A DNA stretch of 64,000 nucleotides from positions 44,009-108,008 of the forward strand of contig NZ_JANQJQ010000029.1 in assembly GCF_028281565.1 (NCBI RefSeq), read 5' to 3'. The position numbers and the translations under genes were made by a program. Under the pieces are notes generated by a model. It did no database searches and was not told the DNA's origin. It worked only from the letters and a program-made list of their open reading frames with translations. Positions within the stretch are counted from its first letter, which is position 1. Each line of letters begins with the position of its first letter. Source of the stretch: Seonamhaeicola sp. GTDB lineage: Bacteria; Bacteroidota; Bacteroidia; Flavobacteriales; Flavobacteriaceae. Positions 34,537 to 43,186 of this stretch are shown piece after piece.

Positions 34537-35343
34537 ATGATTTCTAATCAAAAACAAGAAGCATTCATAGCATTGGCCGAATCAAAATTGACTCCTAAAG
34601 AGTTGAGCTGGGTTCAGTCTAAAATGAATATTGTCTCTGACCTTGATACCAGTCATAAGTTTAAGGTCTTTTTTAGTTTGGCCTCCCGCTTTGTTTCTAC
34701 GGAAATTCCCTCCTGGAGTGCTGAGGAATTAACCGCTTTAGAAGACATTTATCCCGGTTTCGGTAAATCAGCCTGGTCCAGACAGGATCTGGCCCGTGTG
34801 TTATTAATGCTTTCGTTAGACACTTCAGTTAACCAAAATATCCTTATAGAATTCTTTGAAATAGCCGAAATGAGAGAACAAATAGCTCTTTATAAAGGAT
34901 TATATTTACTCGGGAATGCTTCCCATTTTAACCCTCAGGTGGCAGAAGGCATTCGTACCAATATGGCGAACGTATTTGATGCCATAGCCTCCGGAAATCC
35001 CTACCCTAAAACCTACTTGGAAGATGATGCATGGAACCAGCTCATTTTAAAATCGTTTTTTATGGACCGGAAGCTCTACACCGTTCAGTTTGTAGATGAA
35101 GGTAAAAACAAAAAGCTGGGAGACATGCTTCAAGATTATGTAAAAGAACGCTGGGCAGCAGGCAGGCAGGTCTCTCCTGAAATTTGGCGTATGATCAACG
35201 GATACATCCGTAAAGATATAATAGCGTTAATTTCAAAAAGACAGATTGACGGGATAGAAAAAGAGGCCATTACTGCGGTTTTAGCCAAAAGTGACGCGTC
35301 CGTTTCTCCTGAATTTTGGGATAACATTGGTAAAACTATTTAA
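34537..35343 (+). CDS. eboA: EboA domain protein
   Basis: A 268-residue soluble, mostly helical protein that I assign mainly by context: it is directly followed by a TatD-like hydrolase, a UbiA-like membrane protein, a dehydroquinate-synthase-like protein, a TIM-barrel protein and a phosphodiesterase-like protein, the eboB-F order. A YPGFGKSAWSRQDLARVLLMLSL segment near 76-98 and FFMDRKLYTVQFVDE near 174-188 are its most distinctive stretches. In cyanobacteria the ebo genes are needed to move a scytonemin precursor to the periplasm. The biochemical role of EboA is unknown. Confidence 0.75.
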   Translation: MISNQKQEAFIALAESKLTPKELSWVQSKMNIVSDLDTSHKFKVFFSLASRFVSTEIPSWSAEELTALEDIYPGFGKSAWSRQDLARVLLMLSLDTSVNQNILIEFFEIAEMREQIALYKGLYLLGNASHFNPQVAEGIRTNMANVFDAIASGNPYPKTYLEDDAWNQLILKSFFMDRKLYTVQFVDEGKNKKLGDMLQDYVKERWAAGRQVSPEIWRMINGYIRKDIIALISKRQIDGIEKEAITAVLAKSDASVSPEFWDNIGKTI

Positions 35344-35354
35344 AGAAAAACATT

Positions 35355-36263
35355 ATGAATTATATAGATCCACACATCCATATGGTTTCCAGAACCACTG
35401 ATGATTATGAAAATATGAGAGCCGCAGGCATTGTAGCCGTTATAGAGCCCGCTTTTTGGTTCGGACAAGCACGTACGAATGTAGGTTCTTTTAAGGACTA
35501 CTTTAGTACACTTGTAGGCTGGGAACGCTTTAGAGCATCGCAGTTTGGCATTAAACATTATTGTACCATTGGTTTGAATTCTAAAGAAGCCAATAACGAA
35601 GCTTTAGCAGAACAGGTTATAGAAATTCTACCTGAATTTTTAGCGAAAGAAGGTGTAGTAGCCGTCGGAGAAATAGGATACGACGACCAAACCGATGCCG
35701 AAGACAAATATTTCAGGCAACAACTGGAATTAGCTAAGGATTTTGATTTACCGGTCATGATCCACACACCGCACCGCGATAAAAAAAATGGTACCATCCG
35801 TACCATGGATGTCATTGATGAACACGGTATAGACCCTGGCCTGGTGGTTATTGACCACAATAATGAAGAAACTGTCAAACACGTTCGCGATCGCGGATAT
35901 TGGGCGGCTTTTACTATTTACCCTAAAACAAAGATGAGCAAAAAGCGTATGGTAGCGATCGTACAACAATACGGTTCGGAAAAAATTATTGTTGACAGCT
36001 CTGCAGACTGGGGCGTAAGTGACCCGCTTTCCGTTCCGAAAACAGCTGCCTTAATGCGAAAAAAAGGCGTTTCTGAAGCAGACATTCATCTCACCTGCTA
36101 TCAAAATGCTCTTACCATATATGGACAAAGCGGACAGTTTAATGAATCGGACTGGATTAAGGATACGATCGTTAACCAGGCCGATCTTCATGAAGGCAAT
36201 ACCATATTAAGAGGTCAGACACCTAAAGAAATCAGCTTTAAAGGAAGCGCTAAAACAGATTAG
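35355..36263 (+). CDS. eboB: EboB, TatD-family metal-dependent hydrolase
   Basis: A 302-residue amidohydrolase-superfamily protein. Metal ligands are visible: DPHIHM (His7, His9) at the start, AVGEIGYDD near 98-106 (bridging Glu), MIHTPHRDK near 136-144 and DHNNEE near 170-175, with DSSADWG near 213-219. These match TatD-type hydrolases. It lies 11 bp after eboA and 1 bp before eboC. The substrate in the Ebo pathway is not known. Confidence 0.82.
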   Translation: MNYIDPHIHMVSRTTDDYENMRAAGIVAVIEPAFWFGQARTNVGSFKDYFSTLVGWERFRASQFGIKHYCTIGLNSKEANNEALAEQVIEILPEFLAKEGVVAVGEIGYDDQTDAEDKYFRQQLELAKDFDLPVMIHTPHRDKKNGTIRTMDVIDEHGIDPGLVVIDHNNEETVKHVRDRGYWAAFTIYPKTKMSKKRMVAIVQQYGSEKIIVDSSADWGVSDPLSVPKTAALMRKKGVSEADIHLTCYQNALTIYGQSGQFNESDWIKDTIVNQADLHEGNTILRGQTPKEISFKGSAKTD

Positions 36264-36264
36264 T

Positions 36265-37155
36265 ATGAGGTGGTCTGCCATGTTGCTCATTACGCGACCA
36301 GCAAACATTATTACGGCTATCGCGGATATCTTGGCAGGCATTGCCATTGCAGGGTATTTAGTTTTGGATGTCCTTAATCAGGAGGTTGTTTTTCAAATCG
36401 TGTTATTATGTATTGCTACCGTTGGGTTGTATGGAGGCGGTATCGTTTTTAATGATGTTTTCGATATTGAACAGGACAAAATTAACCGCCCGGAACGTGT
36501 GATCCCTTCAGGAAAACTCAGCTTAAGACAAGCTAGAAATTTGGGGTTAACACTTTTTGCCATGGCTATTATAGCTGCCTTTTGTGTTTCCGCATTTAGC
36601 GGATATATAGCCCTTGCTACCATGTGCTCTGCATTACTATACGACAAACATGGAAAACACCACGCATTTTTTGGACCAATAAACATGGGGCTTTGTCGTG
36701 GTCTCAATCTTATTTTAGGAATGAGTATTGCACCTGATCTGGAACCTAACTATTATTTAATAGGCATATTACCCGTTCTTTTTATTTCGGCCATAACGCT
36801 AACAGCCCAAAAAGAAACCAAAGGCAAAAATAAAATGGCCATAGCGCTGGCTATGGTACTGGATGCCTCTATTATTGTTGGATTCTGGCTCATATCTCAG
36901 TACTTTCCATTTTCTATTGAAAACGCCTTTATCTTTTTATTGTTCTGGTACGGGATCAATGCCTTTGCCAAGTTAAAGGCCATTATAAAAAACAACCCAA
37001 AATTAATAATGAAAGCTGTAAAGATTGGAGTCCTTTCACTCATTCCATTAAACGCAAGTTATGTTGCGGGATTTAGCTCAATAACAATGGCCGTATTAGT
37101 GCTGTGCTTACTTCCAATTTCATTATTTTTATCAAAAAAATTCCCGGTTACTTAA
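36265..37155 (+). CDS. eboC: EboC, UbiA-like prenyltransferase family membrane protein
   Basis: A 296-residue protein with about eight or nine hydrophobic helices. The first Asp-rich motif of the UbiA family, NDVFDIEQDKINRPERVIPSGKLS, is intact near 69-92. The second, normally DxxxD-like and Mg2+-binding, aligns with QKETKGKNKM near 183-192 and has no Asp. Either the enzyme uses a modified site or it is not a typical prenyltransferase. It is in the middle of the ebo cluster and overlaps no neighbour. Confidence 0.82.
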   Translation: MRWSAMLLITRPANIITAIADILAGIAIAGYLVLDVLNQEVVFQIVLLCIATVGLYGGGIVFNDVFDIEQDKINRPERVIPSGKLSLRQARNLGLTLFAMAIIAAFCVSAFSGYIALATMCSALLYDKHGKHHAFFGPINMGLCRGLNLILGMSIAPDLEPNYYLIGILPVLFISAITLTAQKETKGKNKMAIALAMVLDASIIVGFWLISQYFPFSIENAFIFLLFWYGINAFAKLKAIIKNNPKLIMKAVKIGVLSLIPLNASYVAGFSSITMAVLVLCLLPISLFLSKKFPVT

Positions 37156-37157
37156 TA

Positions 37158-38318
37158 ATGAGTTATACCAAAATTATAAAACAGTCCTTTCAGGTTAAAT
37201 TTGACTTTAATCTTATATTCACAAGTAAGCTTTTTGAAACGGATAATGCTATTCTTGTGGATTTGCTTTCAGGCCATGCAGGAACAAGAACCAAGGCCAT
37301 CGTAGTCGCGGATCAAGGCGTTACCCGGGCTCATCCCTATTTAAAAAGTGCCATTGCCGACTATTTTAAACACCATGACAATGATTTGGAATTGCGCAAG
37401 CCTATTTTAGAGATTCCGGGAGGTGAACAATCCAAAAACGATCAGTCTTATATTAAGTCCATTTTAGAAAGTATCAATGATCATGGCATAGATCGGCATT
37501 CTTATGTTATTGCCATTGGTGGTGGCGCGGTACTTGATGTTGTGGGTTTTGCTGCTGCCGTAGCACACAGAGGCGTGAGGCTCATTAGAATACCAACAAC
37601 CGTTTTATCGCAGAATGATTCAGGTATAGGCGTTAAAAATGGGATCAACTATTTTGGAAAAAAGAACTTTGTTGGAAGTTTTGCGGTTCCCTATGCCGTA
37701 ATCAATGACGATACCTTCCTTTCTACTCTTCATGACCGCGATTGGCGTTCGGGCATTTCCGAAGCCTTAAAAGTATCGTTGATCAAAGATTGTGATTTTT
37801 TTCAATGGATAGAAGGTCAAATTGAATTGCTGAACACCAGAGATCAGGACACCATGAATGAACTGATCTATCGCTGTGCCGACCTCCATATGAAGCACAT
37901 TCAAAACTCCGGAGATGCTTTTGAACAAGGGTCATCAAGACCTTTGGATTTTGGCCATTGGGCCGCGCATAAACTGGAACAATTATCTAATTATGAAATA
38001 CGCCATGGCGAGGCGGTAGCTACCGGTATTGCCTTGGACAGTACCTATTCCCATCTAAAAGGCTATTTAACTAAACCGGAACTTAATCGCATCCTGGATT
38101 GTATTATAAATTTAGGCTTTCATATTACCTATAATGAAATGGGTAGTGAAATCATCAACGGACTGGAAGAATTCAGGGAGCATTTGGGAGGCAAACTTAC
38201 CATTATGCTCCTCAAAGCTTTAGGCACGGGATTTGAAGTTCATGAAATGGATAAAGCCCTTGTTTTGGCTTCAATAGACTATATAAGCAAATACAGCAAT
38301 GAAAAACCGGAGATCTAA
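37158..38318 (+). CDS. eboD: EboD, 3-dehydroquinate-synthase-like sugar phosphate cyclase
   Basis: About 386 residues from the ATG at 37158, two bases after the eboC stop; an in-frame ATG at 37104 would overlap eboC. NAD and metal motifs of the AroB family are clear: GGEQSKND near 93-100, AIGGGAVLDVVGFAAA near 119-134, IPTTVLSQNDSGIGVKNGINYFGKKN near 146-171, and the metal-binding FGHWAAHKLE and IRHGEAVATG segments near 255-285. A dedicated sugar-phosphate cyclase outside the shikimate genes suggests a cyclitol-like product. Confidence 0.83.
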   Translation: MSYTKIIKQSFQVKFDFNLIFTSKLFETDNAILVDLLSGHAGTRTKAIVVADQGVTRAHPYLKSAIADYFKHHDNDLELRKPILEIPGGEQSKNDQSYIKSILESINDHGIDRHSYVIAIGGGAVLDVVGFAAAVAHRGVRLIRIPTTVLSQNDSGIGVKNGINYFGKKNFVGSFAVPYAVINDDTFLSTLHDRDWRSGISEALKVSLIKDCDFFQWIEGQIELLNTRDQDTMNELIYRCADLHMKHIQNSGDAFEQGSSRPLDFGHWAAHKLEQLSNYEIRHGEAVATGIALDSTYSHLKGYLTKPELNRILDCIINLGFHITYNEMGSEIINGLEEFREHLGGKLTIMLLKALGTGFEVHEMDKALVLASIDYISKYSNEKPEI

Positions 38319-39529
38319 TGACTATTGAGAATCAAGCGCATCTTACCTACTGCACCAACATCCACCCCGGCGAAACGTGGGATGAAATCTTTGGCAATTT
38401 AAAAAATCACACCACTAAGATTAAAGATCAACTAAGCCCAAACAAATCTTTTGGGATTGGTTTGCGTTTGTCTCAAAAAAGTGCTTCTGTGCTGTTGCAG
38501 GACAACAATCTTGCAAATTTTAAAACCTGGTTAGACTCTAATGGTTTGTATGTTTTTACCATGAATGGGTTCCCGTATGGGGAATTTCACAATACGGTTA
38601 TAAAGGACCAGGTTCACACACCCGATTGGACTACAAAAGAACGTGTAAATTATACCAGGGATCTTATGACCATATTGGCTTATTTGCTTCCGGAAAATAT
38701 GGAAGGGAGTGTCTCCACTTCACCGTTATCTTATAAATACTGGTTTAATACCCAGGACGAAGTAAAAAATACCACTCAAAAAGCCTGTCAGTCCCTTATG
38801 GAGGTTGTTTTACAGTTAGTGGATATCAAAAAAACAACAGGCAAACTTTTGCATCTTGATTTAGAACCTGAACCTGATGGCTTTCTTGAAAACACTAAGG
38901 AGGTTCTTGATTTCTATAACGACCACTTGCTAAAAGAAGGCCTTTCGACAGTTCAAAGTGCCCTAAACTGTAGTTCTGAAATTGCCAAAACCCACATTTT
39001 AGACCACATTCAAATTTGCTACGATGTATGCCATTTTGCCCTGGCTTATGAACGTCCTGAGTTTGTGATTTCCAATTTCCAAAATGCCGGCATCAACATT
39101 GGAAAGGTTCAAATTAGTGCGGCTATAAAATGCAAAAAGTCGGATACGGTATCCGTTAGTACCCAACAATCTTATCTACGTCAATTTGATGAACCTGTCT
39201 ATTTACATCAATCTGTAGTGAAACTTGATGATGACAGTTTGGTCCATTTTTCAGACTTATCCGAAGGTATAGACCTTATGAATGGCGCTAATTTTAAAGA
39301 GATCAGAACCCATTTTCATGTACCTATTTTCGTTTCGGATTTTCAAGTACTTGAGTCTACCCAGGATGAGATTATCGACGCCTTAAAACTTTGGAAAGAC
39401 AATCCTTATAGTCAACATCTCGAGGTTGAAACTTATACCTGGTCTATCTTACCGGAGTATTTACAAACAGACATAACCAGTTCCGTAATCAGAGAATTGG
39501 AATGGTTAACCAATCAATTATCAAACTAA
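38318..39529 (+). CDS. eboE: EboE, xylose-isomerase-like TIM-barrel protein
   Basis: A 403-residue TIM-barrel protein starting on the last base of eboD. The opening HLTYCTNIHPGETWDEIF (8-25) is characteristic of the EboE group, with LHLDLEPEPDGFLEN near 183-197, ICYDVCHFALAYERPEF near 231-247 and LEVETYTWSILPEYL near 372-386 giving metal-ligand-like Glu/Asp/His residues. Its reaction in the Ebo pathway is unknown. Confidence 0.8.
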   Translation: MTIENQAHLTYCTNIHPGETWDEIFGNLKNHTTKIKDQLSPNKSFGIGLRLSQKSASVLLQDNNLANFKTWLDSNGLYVFTMNGFPYGEFHNTVIKDQVHTPDWTTKERVNYTRDLMTILAYLLPENMEGSVSTSPLSYKYWFNTQDEVKNTTQKACQSLMEVVLQLVDIKKTTGKLLHLDLEPEPDGFLENTKEVLDFYNDHLLKEGLSTVQSALNCSSEIAKTHILDHIQICYDVCHFALAYERPEFVISNFQNAGINIGKVQISAAIKCKKSDTVSVSTQQSYLRQFDEPVYLHQSVVKLDDDSLVHFSDLSEGIDLMNGANFKEIRTHFHVPIFVSDFQVLESTQDEIIDALKLWKDNPYSQHLEVETYTWSILPEYLQTDITSSVIRELEWLTNQLSN

Positions 39530-39537
39530 ACCAGGGC

Positions 39538-40911
39538 ATGAATCAAACCGTTGTTATTAATATTGTAGGTTTATCCAGTGCTTTATTAAAGCATAAAGAG
39601 CTCTTTTTAACACAATGGATTGAAAAGAAACAGGTTTCCAAAATCAAACCTGTTTTACCGGCCGTAACCTGTTCAGTACAATCCACCTACTTAACCGGAA
39701 AGTGGCCCAAAGACCATGGCATTGTTGGCAATGGCTGGTATTTTAAAGAAGAGTGCGAAGTCAAGTTATGGCGACAATCAAATCATTTAGTGGAATCCCC
39801 TAAAATTTGGGACATGGCTAAGGCCATCAATCCGGAATTCACCTGTTCCAATATGTTTTGGTGGTACAATATGTATTCTAATTCGGATTTTAATGTAACC
39901 CCAAGGCCTCAATATAGAGCAGATGGACAAAAGAAACCGGATTGTTATTCAAAACCTGAAGGATTACGTGATAGGCTTCAGGATAAATTAGGCACTTTTC
40001 CGCTATTCAACTTTTGGGGACCAAACACAACCATAAAGTCTACAAAATGGATTGCCGATGCTTCAAAATTAGTTCATGACTGGCATGAACCTACATTACA
40101 GCTTATCTATCTTCCCCACTTAGATTATGTTTTGCAAAAGTATAATGACGAGGACGTTATTTTAAAAGATCTCCTGGAACTGGATACAGTTTGCGAAGAT
40201 CTCATCAGTTTCTATGAATCCAAAGGTGTTAAAGTCATTTTACTTTCAGAATATGGCATCAATCTTGTGAAGGCGCCTTTTCATATTAATCGTCTTTTAA
40301 GAGAGCATGGTTATATTAAGATCAGAGAGGAAAATGGTTTAGAGATACTTGATCCTGGTATTAGCAAGGCATTTGCCCTGGCCGATCATCAGGTGGCTCA
40401 TGTCTACATAAATGATAAAAGCAAGTTTGGGGGTATAAAGAAACTGCTTGAAAATTGCCCTGAAATTGATTTGGTTTTAGATACCGAAGGACAAACCAAA
40501 CACCATTTAAACCACCACAGATCCGGAGATTTGGTCGTGGTAGCAAAAAAAGACTATTGGTTTACGTATTACTATTGGCTGAACGATAGAAAAGCTCCTG
40601 ATTTTGCCAGAAATGTAGATATTCACAAAAAGCCGGGATATGATCCTGTAGAGCTTTTTACGGATCCCAAAAAGAAGATGATGCTCTTCAGAATAGCTTT
40701 TAAACTATTGAAAAAGAAGCTTGGGTTTCGAACCATGTTGGACGTTATTCCGCTTGATGCTACATTAATAAAAGGTTCTCATGGCACCCCCAATATAGGA
40801 GAAGACTATTACCCGTTGCTGATTACGAGCGAAAATAGCGAACCGGGAAATCAACAGGTTGAAGCGGTGGACGTATGCAAAATTATTATGAATCACATTT
40901 TTGACAACTAA
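39538..40911 (+). CDS. eboF: EboF, alkaline phosphatase/nucleotide pyrophosphatase superfamily protein
   Basis: About 457 residues from the ATG at 39538, nine bases after the eboE stop; an in-frame ATG at 39502 overlaps eboE. The fold belongs to type I phosphodiesterases: VLPAVTCSVQSTYLTGKWP near 40-58 carries the likely Thr nucleophile, IYLPHLDYV near 187-195 and LADHQVAHVYI near 280-290 supply metal ligands, and GSHGTPNIGEDYYPLL near the end completes the site. Last gene of the ebo cluster, with a 351-bp gap after it. Confidence 0.8.
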   Translation: MNQTVVINIVGLSSALLKHKELFLTQWIEKKQVSKIKPVLPAVTCSVQSTYLTGKWPKDHGIVGNGWYFKEECEVKLWRQSNHLVESPKIWDMAKAINPEFTCSNMFWWYNMYSNSDFNVTPRPQYRADGQKKPDCYSKPEGLRDRLQDKLGTFPLFNFWGPNTTIKSTKWIADASKLVHDWHEPTLQLIYLPHLDYVLQKYNDEDVILKDLLELDTVCEDLISFYESKGVKVILLSEYGINLVKAPFHINRLLREHGYIKIREENGLEILDPGISKAFALADHQVAHVYINDKSKFGGIKKLLENCPEIDLVLDTEGQTKHHLNHHRSGDLVVVAKKDYWFTYYYWLNDRKAPDFARNVDIHKKPGYDPVELFTDPKKKMMLFRIAFKLLKKKLGFRTMLDVIPLDATLIKGSHGTPNIGEDYYPLLITSENSEPGNQQVEAVDVCKIIMNHIFDN

Positions 40912-40930
40912 AATCCTTAAGCAGTTAGAG

Positions 40931-40963
40931 TGTTTAATATATTTCAGTGAATAATTGTGTACA
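40931..40963. promoter_or_regulatory. 33-bp symmetric operator, copy 4
   Basis: TGT-N9-TTCAGTGAA-N9-ACA, 20 bp after the eboF stop and about 300 bp upstream of the lipoprotein gene at 41263. It shares extended flanking similarity with copy 3 (TTTAATAT before and AATAAT after the core). The rest of the 40912-41262 gap holds no gene or clear terminator that I can see. Confidence 0.68.
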
Positions 40964-41262
40964 AAATTTTCGCTTAAATTTCACATCTTCGTATGCTTTT
41001 CGTTTGAATCTTGTTTAAATATTTATACCACTTAGTTTTCTGCAAGTCAAATATTTGAATAATTCACAAGAGCTCTAATGGTTAATTAATTAAACAGGCC
41101 TGCTTAAAAAACAGGAGTTAAAAAAACACCAATACTATATTAGACCGTGTTTTTAAGAAGAATAACACCTCCTTTTTTATCCCGTTTTTAAATAAATAAC
41201 CTTAGATTTAACAAGTCTTGATATTTGTTAACCAAGAATTAAAACAACTAAACTATAAACCG

Positions 41263-43170
41263 ATGAAACACGTTTCGTATGTCTTACTGGTGTTCTGTCT
41301 CGTCTTTACTATGTCCTGTGAAAAGGATAAAAAAGAACCTGAGAAAACACAAGTAAAAAAAGAAGTCAAGAAAAAAACACCTGATTACTTACCATTCACC
41401 AAAGTTAATCTCAAAGACCTTTCGGTTTTTAAGCCCACAGGCGCCAACTGGACGGTAGTGGGCAATGTCATAGCAGACAGAAGCAAGGAAAAAACATTCC
41501 TTACTGAAGAGGGCACCGGAATTTTGTTAAATAAGAATGATCAGGAAAAGGGAAATAATAAAAACCTTTTCACCCCATTTGAGCATGGGGACATCGAGTT
41601 AGAACTGGATGTCATGGTGCCCGTAAAATCTAACTCAGGCCTTTATTTTCAGGGACGTTATGAAGTTCAAATATTTGACAGCTGGAACGTTAAAAAACCC
41701 AAGTATGTTGATATGGGAGGTATTTATCAGCGTTGGAATAAAGATGCTGAAAAAGGAAAAGAAGGTTATGAGGGGTATTCCCCAAGAGTTAATGCTGCTA
41801 AAGCGCCGGGATTGTGGCAACATTTAAAAGTCATTTTTCATGCCCCAAAATTTGACGAATCCGGTAAAAAAACCAAAAATGCCTGGTTTGAAGAAGTTTG
41901 GTTAAACGGTGTTTTAATACATGAAAATGTAGAATTGAGTGGTCCTACCCGAGGCGGAGGCACCCATGCCGATGAAAAACCAAGAGGTCCGTTAATGATC
42001 CAGGGAGATCACGGTCCGGTGGCCTTTAAAAACATCAAATACAAATTATACGAAGGCAATAAATTTGTCCTTTCAAATATTACAAGAACAGCATATGAAA
42101 GTGTTAAAAATTTACCTGTTAATTTAGATACCATCGTTAAAGAAAAAGAAGAAAAAATTGATGGTTTTACTCTTACGGACGTCACCAAAAGCAGAGACAA
42201 AAAAATGGTGGTTCATACAGGTACTTTATCAGTTCCTGAAACCGGAAAATATTTGTTCGATGGGCATGCAAACGGTATTTCAGAGTTATATCTCAACAAC
42301 AAAAAGTTCTTGAATATAAGAGGTGGCATGGATAAAGCCAATATAAAAACCATCACTTTAGAACAGGGCGATATCCCTTTTAAGATTGTTTATAACCAAC
42401 ATGCTCCCTGGGCTAGAGGTTTTAGTTTACATGTTGAAGGCCCCAATATGCAAAAATATTCCATTCAGGAAGGGGTTAAAAAAGGGGAAGGTGTATTTGA
42501 CCCTCTTAAGGGTATCATTGTAGAACCTGAAGACAAACCCGTAATGCAGCGCAGTTTTGTAAACCATGAAGATGAGAAACACACCCATTGTATTTCTGTA
42601 GGCACACCCCAAGGCATTCACTATTCCTACAATCTGGCAACGGGTTCGCTTTTAAGAGTATGGGATGGTTCGTTTTTAAACACCACTCATATGTGGTTAT
42701 CTAGAGGATACAAGCAATTAGGAGAACCTATTGGTTTTTCAATATCAATGCATGGTGATCTGGAGTTTGCTAAGCTTGAAGATGAAAATGCCGTATGGCC
42801 AATGCCCTTAGTTGAAAATAAAGGCATCAAGCAATTGGGTTATGAACTGGATGCTTCAAGAATGCCTTCATTCTCATATCAAATTGGAAAAACAACTATA
42901 ACCAATAGCTTTTCAGTACCTGAAGGCTCTCGTCAATTGAATAAATCGATTACAGTTTCCAAAAGCAAAAACCTTTGGCACAAACTTGCCGATGGTGAAA
43001 GTATTAAAGCCTTACCTAATAACACATATGTTGTTAATAACGAAAGTTTTTATATAGATTTCTCTGGAAACGATTTAAAACCCATTATTAGAAATATTGA
43101 CGGTAACGATGAATTACTGGTTGAAATCCCCAAAGGTGACAGCACCATTAACTATAGTATAATCTGGTAA
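41263..43170 (+). CDS. DUF1080 fusion lipoprotein with PA14-like middle domain
   Basis: About 635 residues from the ATG at 41263; the upstream in-frame TTG is rejected because the ATG gives a clean lipoprotein signal (VFCLVFTMSCEKDK, Cys18). Residues about 40-265 are a DUF1080 domain (SNSGLYFQGRYEVQIFDSW, GPLMIQGDHGPVAFKNIKYK). Residues about 300-415 look PA14-like (VPETGKYLFDGHANGISELYLNN). The C-terminal 200 residues I do not recognise. The carbohydrate-binding and hydrolase-like parts suggest a surface or periplasmic 3-keto-glycoside hydrolase. It is followed 16 bp later by the propeller-cupredoxin gene. Confidence 0.75.
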   Translation: MKHVSYVLLVFCLVFTMSCEKDKKEPEKTQVKKEVKKKTPDYLPFTKVNLKDLSVFKPTGANWTVVGNVIADRSKEKTFLTEEGTGILLNKNDQEKGNNKNLFTPFEHGDIELELDVMVPVKSNSGLYFQGRYEVQIFDSWNVKKPKYVDMGGIYQRWNKDAEKGKEGYEGYSPRVNAAKAPGLWQHLKVIFHAPKFDESGKKTKNAWFEEVWLNGVLIHENVELSGPTRGGGTHADEKPRGPLMIQGDHGPVAFKNIKYKLYEGNKFVLSNITRTAYESVKNLPVNLDTIVKEKEEKIDGFTLTDVTKSRDKKMVVHTGTLSVPETGKYLFDGHANGISELYLNNKKFLNIRGGMDKANIKTITLEQGDIPFKIVYNQHAPWARGFSLHVEGPNMQKYSIQEGVKKGEGVFDPLKGIIVEPEDKPVMQRSFVNHEDEKHTHCISVGTPQGIHYSYNLATGSLLRVWDGSFLNTTHMWLSRGYKQLGEPIGFSISMHGDLEFAKLEDENAVWPMPLVENKGIKQLGYELDASRMPSFSYQIGKTTITNSFSVPEGSRQLNKSITVSKSKNLWHKLADGESIKALPNNTYVVNNESFYIDFSGNDLKPIIRNIDGNDELLVEIPKGDSTINYSIIW

Positions 43171-43186
43171 CTAAAAACAATTAATC

